Below are positions 58,911 through 64,000 of a DNA stretch of 64,000 nucleotides, piece after piece (position 1 is the stretch's first letter; every line of letters begins with the position of its first letter). Below the pieces are notes generated by a model. It made no database searches and was not told the origin of the DNA. It saw nothing but the letters and a program-made list of their open reading frames with translations. The stretch covers positions 1,961,501 through 2,025,500 of the forward strand of contig NC_019689.1 of assembly GCF_000317025.1 (NCBI RefSeq), read 5' to 3'. Made by a program: the position numbers and the translations under genes. The stretch is from Pleurocapsa sp. PCC 7327 (GTDB lineage: Bacteria; Cyanobacteriota; Cyanobacteriia; Cyanobacteriales; Microcystaceae).

Positions 58911-59023
58911 TTAAATATTAGTGTTAAAAAAATCAAGCTTACAAGAGAAAAGTGAATATAATTGCCTAATTAAAATCATTTTTTATTTATATAAGCAATA
59001 AATCGCTATCTTTGTTGTTTGAC

Positions 59024-59047
59024 TTTAGCAAGATGAATATTGCTAAA
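59024..59047. promoter_or_regulatory. Inverted repeat 1 upstream of the flavoprotein gene
   Basis: TTTAGCAA/TTGCTAAA with an 8-nt spacer is a perfect inverted repeat of a kind typical of dimeric repressors or activators. It lies about 270 bp before the flavoprotein start and is followed 13 bp later by a second palindrome. Confidence 0.5.
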
Positions 59048-59060
59048 CTAGCAAGCAATG

Positions 59061-59088
59061 ACTTAAACAACATTTTTGTTGTTTAAGT
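59061..59088. promoter_or_regulatory. Inverted repeat 2 upstream of the flavoprotein gene
   Basis: ACTTAAACAAC/GTTGTTTAAGT is a perfect 11-bp inverted repeat with a 6-nt centre. Related half sites (TTGTTGTTTGACTT and GTTAAACAACG) lie on both sides, so a repeated TTGTTTAA-type operator is plausible. It could also be an RNA hairpin. Confidence 0.5.
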
Positions 59089-59194
59089 AAGGACGAGATA
59101 CTAAAAAGTTAAACAACGAAACGATAAGCAAGGAAAATCTAAATACTTGGAAATAATCTAAGGACTCCTGGCTGACTTTTTTTCCTCGCCTTCT

Positions 59195-59232
59195 AACCGC
59201 TGCCGTCGTGAGGCGCGGTAGCGGTTTTCTTC
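59195..59232 (+). terminator. Terminator-like leader hairpin before the flavoprotein gene
   Basis: The 11-bp stem AACCGCTGCCG/CGGTAGCGGTT (one G-U pair) with a 10-nt loop is followed by TTCTTC. It sits 86 bp upstream of the flavoprotein start, between the gene and the two inverted repeats, so transcription starting at the inverted repeats would have to read through it. It may attenuate the gene or end an upstream transcript. Confidence 0.5.
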
Positions 59233-59317
59233 AAATCAATATATGCATATGCAAGTTCAATATGTGCATGTGAAAGTCGGAGGGGTGAAACAACTAGAGT
59301 TTAGACTAAGTAGGGCC

Positions 59318-60268
59318 ATGGATTACTTTGATTACGATGTTGTCATTATTGGCGGCGGACCAGCAGGTTGTACTTGTGCCCTCTATACGGCACGATCTGA
59401 CCTAAAAACAATCATCCTCGACAAAAATCCGGCAGCTGGCGCACTCGCCGTTACTCATAAGATTGCTAACTATCCCGGTGTGCGGGGTGAGGTAGGCGGC
59501 GACGAATTGCTAGAGGTAATGCGCGAGCAAGCGATTGAATTTGGCGCTGACTATAAGCGGGCACAAGTTTTCGGGATCGATGTCAGCGATTCCCAGAAAA
59601 AAGTCTATACCCCAGAAGGGACTTTTAGGTGTCGCGCACTCGTACTTGCCTCTGGCGCAATGGGTCGGGTTGCCTCGATTCCTGGCGAGTCCGAGTATTT
59701 AGGTCGGGGAGTAAGCTACTGCGCTACCTGCGATGGGGCTTTTATGCGCGATCGCGAGGTGGTCGTCGTCGGCAGCAGCGAAGAAGCTATTGAAGAAGCC
59801 TACGTACTTACGAAGTTTGCTGCTAAAATCCACTGGGTCACTCCTAAAGACCCAGCAACGCTTAATGGTCATGCCGAGAACCTACTAGCTCATCAGTCGG
59901 TCAAACTCTGGAGCAAAACTCGTCTGCTGAAGATCCACGGCGAGGAAAGCGGTGTCACGGCGGTTGAAGTACTTCCCAAAGGTCGGGAGCCAATCTCAAT
60001 TGCTCCGGTTGAAGGCGTTTTCATCTATCTGCAAGGTGCCAAACCAATTACAGATTTTTTAGGCGGTCAGATCGAACTGAAACCCGATGGTGGCGTTAAG
60101 GTCGATGAGATGATGCAGACTAATATACCTGGCGTTTGGGCGGTTGGCGATATCCGTAACACCCCTTTTAAACAAGCAGTCGTCGCCGCTTCAGACGGTT
60201 GTATTGCCGCGATGGCAATTGACCGCTACCTGAATCAACGCAAGAATATTAGACCTGACTGGAGTTAA
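59318..60268 (+). CDS. Thioredoxin-reductase-like flavoprotein
   Basis: I use ATG 59318 (MDYFDYDVVIIGGGPAGCT) rather than 59243, because the dinucleotide-binding GxGxxG motif begins there. The protein has an FAD domain, an NAD(P) domain (VVVVGSSEEAIEEAYVLTK) and the redox CxxC (SYCATCDGAFM). The C-terminal FAD motif is GVWAVGDIRN. It belongs to the thioredoxin reductase superfamily. The VVGSSEEA loop differs from the typical NADPH-binding GGGxSAxEEA, so cofactor use is uncertain. It is an orphan at this site, with a zinc-ribbon gene 27 bp downstream. Confidence 0.85.
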   Translation: MDYFDYDVVIIGGGPAGCTCALYTARSDLKTIILDKNPAAGALAVTHKIANYPGVRGEVGGDELLEVMREQAIEFGADYKRAQVFGIDVSDSQKKVYTPEGTFRCRALVLASGAMGRVASIPGESEYLGRGVSYCATCDGAFMRDREVVVVGSSEEAIEEAYVLTKFAAKIHWVTPKDPATLNGHAENLLAHQSVKLWSKTRLLKIHGEESGVTAVEVLPKGREPISIAPVEGVFIYLQGAKPITDFLGGQIELKPDGGVKVDEMMQTNIPGVWAVGDIRNTPFKQAVVAASDGCIAAMAIDRYLNQRKNIRPDWS

Positions 60269-60295
60269 TGTCTTTTTTTGGATGTTTGATGAATT

Positions 60296-60514
60296 ATGTC
60301 AAATGCCAAACAAATACAATATTTAGAGTCTGTAGTCCTCAAGGGGTTGTGTCCTAATTGTTATTCCTCGGATGTGGTCTACTTTGAATATGAGAAAAAC
60401 AAAATTTTTGGGTTTAAGTGTCATAAATGCGGTTGGAAAACTACTCATACATCTGAGGAGTTTATGAAAATCTCAGCTTCTTGGAGTCGGATTAGAACAG
60501 GATTAAAGACTTAA
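60296..60514 (+). CDS. Small zinc-ribbon protein
   Basis: The 72-residue protein has CPNC and CHKC pairs separated by a short strand-rich segment (YFEYEKNKIFGFK), forming a zinc ribbon, and little else. It starts 27 bp after the flavoprotein stop, so it is likely co-transcribed with it. Function is unknown; such small zinc ribbons can bind RNA, DNA or proteins. Confidence 0.65.
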   Translation: MSNAKQIQYLESVVLKGLCPNCYSSDVVYFEYEKNKIFGFKCHKCGWKTTHTSEEFMKISASWSRIRTGLKT

Positions 60515-60559
60515 AAAACCGAAATAGTTTTAACAAATCGAGAACACTAATTCAAGTTC

Positions 60560-60733
60560 TCACTTAGCTCGAATCAAATAGCCACAGCAGCGATCGCCGT
60601 CATTAATCCAATGGGTTCGCTCGATCGTACAATCTGGCAAGAGAGCAGCAAACATTTCTAATTCATGAGCGCACACCACGGGAAAAAACTTGGCAACTTT
60701 TGCGATCGCGCAGTTATGCTCGGTGAGGACAAA
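60560..60733 (-). pseudogene. sufR: C-terminal fragment of SufR (Fe-S repressor)
   Basis: The 57-codon fragment reads FVLTEHNCAIAKVAKFFPVV then CAHELEMFAALLPDCTIERT and HWINDGDRCCGYLI. It shows the exact CX12CX13CX14C spacing of the SufR cluster-binding cysteines. Upstream the frame is stopped by TAA, and no N-terminal DNA-binding half can be found. It is therefore a dead remnant of the repressor of the suf operon. No suf genes are nearby. Confidence 0.8.
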
Positions 60734-61080
60734 TTAATTTTGCCTATTTCAGGAATAGGCAAGGGAAATCGGAAACCGTTCGCCAATCTTTTTCTCAATA
60801 ATCTCGATCGCCGAGCCAAAAATTATTTGCTTTTAGCAACAAAATTATTGCTAATGTAGCACAAAATCAAATTCTGCAACGCCATAGTTGTCTAATAAAA
60901 TACCATTCAATCCAGAAATAAACCTGGTTGGGTTCGGTTGCCCAAAAAATTGTAAAGATTGAAAATCAGTGAAAAATTTCATCGGTTTTTCAGAATTTTT
61001 CTCTACCCTACAAGATAGGACTGGCAAGATTTGAACGGCAGTCAACAACTTAGCAAAGCCATTGAGCTTCCTAGCATCAA
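60734..61080. other. Intergenic region before the degenerate receiver
   Basis: Sequence upstream of the SufR fragment carries only scattered short frames; a 64-codon plus-strand frame at 60665-60859 is mostly the antisense of the SufR remnant. I see no other gene, terminator or strong promoter. Confidence 0.4.
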
Positions 61081-61479
61081 ATGCACATGACAACATTGCC
61101 AACCCGACGCATCCTGCTCATTAGTCAGGAAAAAGCGGTGCAGGAGATTACTCAGATTTGTCTAGAAACAGTTGCCAACTGCGAAGTACTGACAGCAGAT
61201 TCGGGCAATGAGGGAATAGCCAAAGCCGAGACTCAACAAGTTAACGCTATTCTTCTCGATCTCGACGAGATGACGGTCGATCCGGACTGGCGCGCGATCG
61301 TGCAAACGCTCCAAAATAACCCGGCTACTCGGCGCATCCCCGTAATTTTGTTAACAACTACGGAACACTCCAAAGATTTACCTCAATTTAATCAAACGGG
61401 AGTAAGGGCAGCGATCGCTAAATCTTTCGATCTTCTAACTCTAGCAAGTCAAGTTGCGGCAGCGCTAGAGTGGAACTAA
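61081..61479 (+). CDS. Degenerate CheY-like receiver, RfpC paralogue
   Basis: The 132-residue protein aligns with RfpC (QICLETVANCEVLTADSGNEGIAKAE against QICLEVTGDWEVLTASSGREGLAKAA), but the acidic pair is replaced (LLISQEKAV instead of LIIDDEDDI). The acceptor-position Asp is kept in LLDLDEM, the Thr in LLTTTEH, and the Lys in AKSFDL. Loss of the pocket acids makes normal phosphorylation unlikely. It may act as a phosphorylation-independent partner or be decaying. It sits between the SufR remnant and psbA3. The first ATG (61081) and one at 61087 both fit. Confidence 0.85.
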   Translation: MHMTTLPTRRILLISQEKAVQEITQICLETVANCEVLTADSGNEGIAKAETQQVNAILLDLDEMTVDPDWRAIVQTLQNNPATRRIPVILLTTTEHSKDLPQFNQTGVRAAIAKSFDLLTLASQVAAALEWN

Positions 61480-61701
61480 TCCACTCAATTGTAACTTTTT
61501 GTTAAGACAGTAACTTCTTTCATAAGTTTTTCAGGTTTTTTTCGTACTCTCCTAAACAAGCTAGTTTTTTAATTTGACTAGCCAGCGTCAATCGTTTTCC
61601 CAATCTTGCTCGATAGGGCAAGACAGTCAATTTCACTTTTTCCCTTTTAGGAGAATCGATTTTTCGGAAGACATTTTTTAATGTTTGCTTCCTAAAATAA
61701 T

Positions 61702-61762
61702 CCCCTCGCCTCTGGCCTCGGAAACCGCGACGAGGGGAAATTCCATACCCTTTTAGTAAGGA
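61702..61762 (+). promoter_or_regulatory. Structured leader element, copy 1 (upstream of psbA3)
   Basis: The sequence has a hairpin closed by CCCCTCG (61702-61708) and CGAGGGG (61731-61737). Inside is the motif CTCGGAAACCG. It is followed by TTCCATACCCTTTTAGTAAG, ending in an SD-like AAGGA. The same order of parts recurs immediately upstream of chlF (63172-63235). This copy lies about 260 bp from the psbA3 ATG. No known riboswitch class matches as far as I can tell. Confidence 0.6.
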
Positions 61763-62021
61763 TTGTCTATCTATGATACCGCATGAATTTACCCTTAAGC
61801 TATCTATCCACGGGAGTCTTTTGGATAAACGCTTAACCAAGCCGAGACTTCTTAGGGTAGATAGTCCCCATTCTCCAAGAATTTGTTGGCTCGTTTAGTA
61901 AAGAGCGAGTCAGAGCTATGATTTCGCCAAGATGCCCGAATCTTTGCGATCGCGCAAGGTTCTCAACTTACCTGAGTTTGTTGAGTTCAAATTTCTGCTG
62001 AAAAAAACACTGGTCAATTCT

Positions 62022-63104
62022 ATGACGACAACTCTTCAAAAACGCGAAATTCCTAACTTATGGGAACAGTTTTGTCAATGGGTCACCAGTACCGAAAATC
62101 GCCTTTACATTGGCTGGTTTGGGGTGCTAATGATTCCACTGCTCGGAGTCTCCACCACGGTTTTTGTTCTCGCCATCATTGCTGCTCCTCCCGTGGATAT
62201 GGACGGACTCCGCGAACCGATAACGGGTTCGCTCCTCTATGGCAATAACATCATTACTGCGGCCGTCGTTCCTACTTCCAACGCCATCGGCTTGCACTTT
62301 TATCCCATTTGGGAAGCAGCCTCTATGGACGAATGGCTATATAACGGCGGTCCCTATCAAATGATTGCTCTCCACTACGTCCCAGCCCTGTGTTGCTATC
62401 TAGGACGAGAGTGGGAGTTGAGCTATCGCCTCGGCATGCGTCCTTGGATTTGCGTTGCTTTCAGCGCTCCTCTTGCTGCCACGACATCCGTTTTTCTAAT
62501 TTATCCTCTCGGACAAGGCAGCTTCGCCGATGGTCTTCCCATGAGTATTAGTGGCACGTTCAACTTTATGTTCGTCTTCCAAGCCGAACATAACATCCTC
62601 ATGCATCCCTTCCACATGCTGGGAGTTGCTGGTGTATTTGGAGGTGCTTTTTTCTGTGCCATGCACGGTTCGCTAGTGACTTCTAGCCTGATTCGGGAGA
62701 CTAGCGAGAACGAATCGCAAAACTATGGTTACAAGTTCGGACAAGAAGAAGAAACTTATAACATTGTTGCCGCTCATGGCTACTTCGGTCGCCTGATCTT
62801 CCAGTACGCCAGCTTTAACAATAGCCGCAACCTGCACTTCTTCTTAGCCGCTTGGCCAGTAATTTGCATCTGGTTTACGGCTTTGGGGATCTGCGTCATG
62901 GCGTTTAACCTCAATGGATTCAACTTTAATAATTCCATCCACGACGCTCAAGGTCGGGTGTTGCCTAGCTGGGCAGATGTGATTAACCAGGCCAATCTCG
63001 GTTTTGAAGTTATGCACGAGCGCAATGCTCACAACTTCCCACTCGATCTTGCCAGTGGCGAGGCTATCCCAGTTGCTTTACGTGCCCCTGCAATTGCTAG
63101 TTAG
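62022..63104 (+). CDS. psbA3: Far-red photosystem II D1 protein
   Basis: I start at ATG 62022 ([17 protein letters not shown]), where D1 proteins start; the frame is open to 61932. The 360-residue D1 keeps every Mn-cluster ligand: Asp in FADGLPM, Glu and His in FQAEHN, and the C-terminal [17 protein letters not shown]. It also keeps Tyr-Z and the P680 His. It differs from the ordinary D1 at 39.7 kb in many helix positions, with Glu at position 130 ([11 protein letters not shown]) and [13 protein letters not shown], consistent with far-red D1. It should evolve oxygen with chlorophyll f/d-containing PSII. Confidence 0.93.
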   Translation: MTTTLQKREIPNLWEQFCQWVTSTENRLYIGWFGVLMIPLLGVSTTVFVLAIIAAPPVDMDGLREPITGSLLYGNNIITAAVVPTSNAIGLHFYPIWEAASMDEWLYNGGPYQMIALHYVPALCCYLGREWELSYRLGMRPWICVAFSAPLAATTSVFLIYPLGQGSFADGLPMSISGTFNFMFVFQAEHNILMHPFHMLGVAGVFGGAFFCAMHGSLVTSSLIRETSENESQNYGYKFGQEEETYNIVAAHGYFGRLIFQYASFNNSRNLHFFLAAWPVICIWFTALGICVMAFNLNGFNFNNSIHDAQGRVLPSWADVINQANLGFEVMHERNAHNFPLDLASGEAIPVALRAPAIAS

Positions 63105-63123
63105 ATTGAGTTTTCTCCAAAAA

Positions 63124-63137
63124 AGACGCGAGCGTCT
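63124..63137 (+). terminator. Weak hairpin after psbA3
   Basis: AGACG/CGTCT with a 4-nt loop lies 20 bp after the psbA3 stop, preceded by a run of A and followed by GCTTTAG. It could be a weak terminator between psbA3 and chlF, but its short stem makes read-through likely. Confidence 0.4.
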
Positions 63138-63171
63138 GCTTTAGTCAAGTTACTATCTCCAAACAAGTTAC

Positions 63172-63235
63172 CCCCGTCGTCTCTAAACTCGGAAACCGGG
63201 GCGATGGGGTTATCTCCTACCCTTTCTGTAAGGAG
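63172..63235 (+). promoter_or_regulatory. Structured leader element, copy 2 (upstream of chlF)
   Basis: CCCCGTCG (63172-63179) pairs with CGATGGGG (63202-63209) through eight pairs including one G-U. It encloses the same CTCGGAAACCG motif as copy 1. A second hairpin follows, CTCCT (63214-63218) with AGGAG (63231-63235). The latter is the Shine-Dalgarno sequence, 7 nt before the chlF ATG. This arrangement could hide the ribosome-binding site. Confidence 0.65.
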
Positions 63236-63242
63236 TTAATAC

Positions 63243-64000
63243 ATGGTACAGCAAGAGCCTACTCTCACGCCTTCGATTGAAGTGGATTCTGCTATTGAAT
63301 CTCCAACAGAGTCAACGACTGCTCTCAATAGACGCGAAACTCTATTAGCCAAGTGGGAGGAATTTTGTCGATGGATTACCAGTACCGAAAACCGCATTTA
63401 TATTGGCTGGTTTGGGGTAATCATGATTCCGACCCTTTCAACGGCTGCGATCGCATTTATCATTGCTTTCATCGTCGCTCCTCCAGTCGATTGGGACGCA
63501 ACGGGCGCGCCTGTGACTGGCGCTTTACTCGGCGGCAACAATCTGATTACGGCTGCGGTTATTCCTACCTCCTCAGCCATTGGTCTGCATTTTTATCCTA
63601 TTTGGGCAGCAGCTTCAATCGATGAGTGGCTGTACAATGGCGGTCCTTACCAGCTCATCGTGCTGCATTTTTTGATCGGCATTATTTGCTATCAAGATCG
63701 GGAGTGGGAATTGAGCTATCGCCTCGGCATGCGTCCTTGGATTTCCCTCGCTTTCACCGCTCCCGTTGCTGCTTGCATATCGGTGTTTTTAGTCTACCCT
63801 GTCGGACAAGGAAGCTTTTCTGAGGGAATGCCGTTAGGAATCTCCGGCACGTTTAACTTTATGTTGCGATTTCAAGCCGATCACAATATCCTGATGAATC
63901 CTTTTCATCAGATAGGAGTCATTGGGGTATTGGGCGGTGCTTTTTTAGCTGCCATGCACGGTTCGTTGGTCACGTCAACGCTCATTCGTAAGACGGGCGA
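63243..64000 (+). CDS. chlF: Chlorophyll f synthase (super-rogue D1), cut at the window end
   Basis: The visible 252 codons encode a D1-like protein with a 30-40 residue N-terminal extension ([20 protein letters not shown]). The Mn ligands are altered: Asp170 is Glu (FSEGMPLG, own residue 194) and Glu189 is Asp (FQADHN, own 213). The ChlF-specific Gln-Asp pair stands at own residues 151-152 ([13 protein letters not shown]), where D1 has Met-Gly. Tyr-Z (VYPVGQGS) and the P680 His (FHQIG) are kept. ChlF uses light to turn chlorophyll a into chlorophyll f. The C-terminal half lies beyond the window. Confidence 0.92.
   Translation, partial: MVQQEPTLTPSIEVDSAIESPTESTTALNRRETLLAKWEEFCRWITSTENRIYIGWFGVIMIPTLSTAAIAFIIAFIVAPPVDWDATGAPVTGALLGGNNLITAAVIPTSSAIGLHFYPIWAAASIDEWLYNGGPYQLIVLHFLIGIICYQDREWELSYRLGMRPWISLAFTAPVAACISVFLVYPVGQGSFSEGMPLGISGTFNFMLRFQADHNILMNPFHQIGVIGVLGGAFLAAMHGSLVTSTLIRKTG

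Noticed and set aside
60665-60859. 64-codon plus-strand frame
   Set aside because: It is mostly the antisense of the SufR fragment, whose CX12CX13CX14C pattern on the minus strand is far more convincing.
61520-61840. 106-codon minus-strand frame opposite the psbA3 leader
   Set aside because: It runs antisense through the structured leader element, is unusually basic and shows no domain; it is a by-product of the leader sequence.
61773-61898. 41-codon frame (MIPHEFTLKLSIHGS...) after the SD-like part of leader copy 1
   Set aside because: It has an SD at about 10 nt and could be a leader peptide, but it has no recognised homology and no coding support beyond being open.
1-64000. CRISPR arrays and tRNA/rRNA genes
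   Set aside because: I scanned for evenly spaced direct repeats with unique spacers and for tRNA-like cloverleafs and saw none; a tRNAscan-SE and CRISPR finder run would settle it.

Overview
This is chromosomal DNA from a cyanobacterium. The evidence is the very high density of GCGATCGC (HIP1-type) octamers, standard photosystem genes (psbA, psaA/B/L/I/F/J), and cyanobacteria-restricted families such as DUF3038/DUF4335, the FutA-type iron binding protein and the SLH/OprB iron-uptake porin. The right third holds part of a far-red light photoacclimation (FaRLiP) cluster, so the organism can probably make chlorophyll f. The genus cannot be fixed from the sequence.

Layout. 1-6.6 kb: a truncated membrane/coiled-coil protein, the DUF3038-DUF4335 pair, an HdeD-like membrane protein, a MITE-like G-rich repeat, an unusual HMA-repeat-HTH protein and a frameshifted TPR gene. 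6.9-15.8 kb: a 1910-residue TamB homologue, an SRPBCC protein, cysteine synthase, a VOC protein and an azoreductase. 16-27.7 kb: an AraC regulator, a glycosyltransferase, TPR and HEAT proteins, a penicillin-acylase homologue, a HetZ-like protein, an FHA-PrsW fusion and an acyl-CoA synthetase/GNAT protein whose 5' end abuts a tnpB-only IS200/IS605-type element (about 27.69-29.01 kb). 29.1-35.2 kb: an iron-uptake block (FutA, imelysin, di-haem oxidoreductase, a near-perfect Fur box, porin, FeoA). 35.4-39.5 kb: a GldA/GldG-type ABC system. 39.6-43.1 kb: ordinary psbA, a uracil-DNA glycosylase, thiE and thiS.

43.2-64 kb: the FaRLiP region. A leftward operon psaA2-psaB2-psaL2-psaI2-psaF2-psaJ2 encodes the far-red photosystem I core. 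Divergent from it is the regulator set rfpB-rfpA-rfpC (response regulator, knotless phytochrome kinase, CheY). After it comes a set of redox and iron genes not normally assigned a FaRLiP role: a protoglobin, a ferritin-like protein, a Rieske protein, a pentapeptide-repeat protein, a thioredoxin-reductase-like flavoprotein and a zinc-ribbon protein. A SufR pseudogene fragment and a degenerate RfpC paralogue follow. The window closes with a far-red D1 gene (psbA3) and the start of chlF, the chlorophyll f synthase (super-rogue D1), cut by the window edge.

The most interesting points are a conserved hairpin leader shared by psbA3 and chlF, the degenerate receiver and redox/iron genes embedded in the FaRLiP region, the CX12CX13CX14C remnant of SufR, and about 110-bp inverted repeats bracketing the rfp genes.
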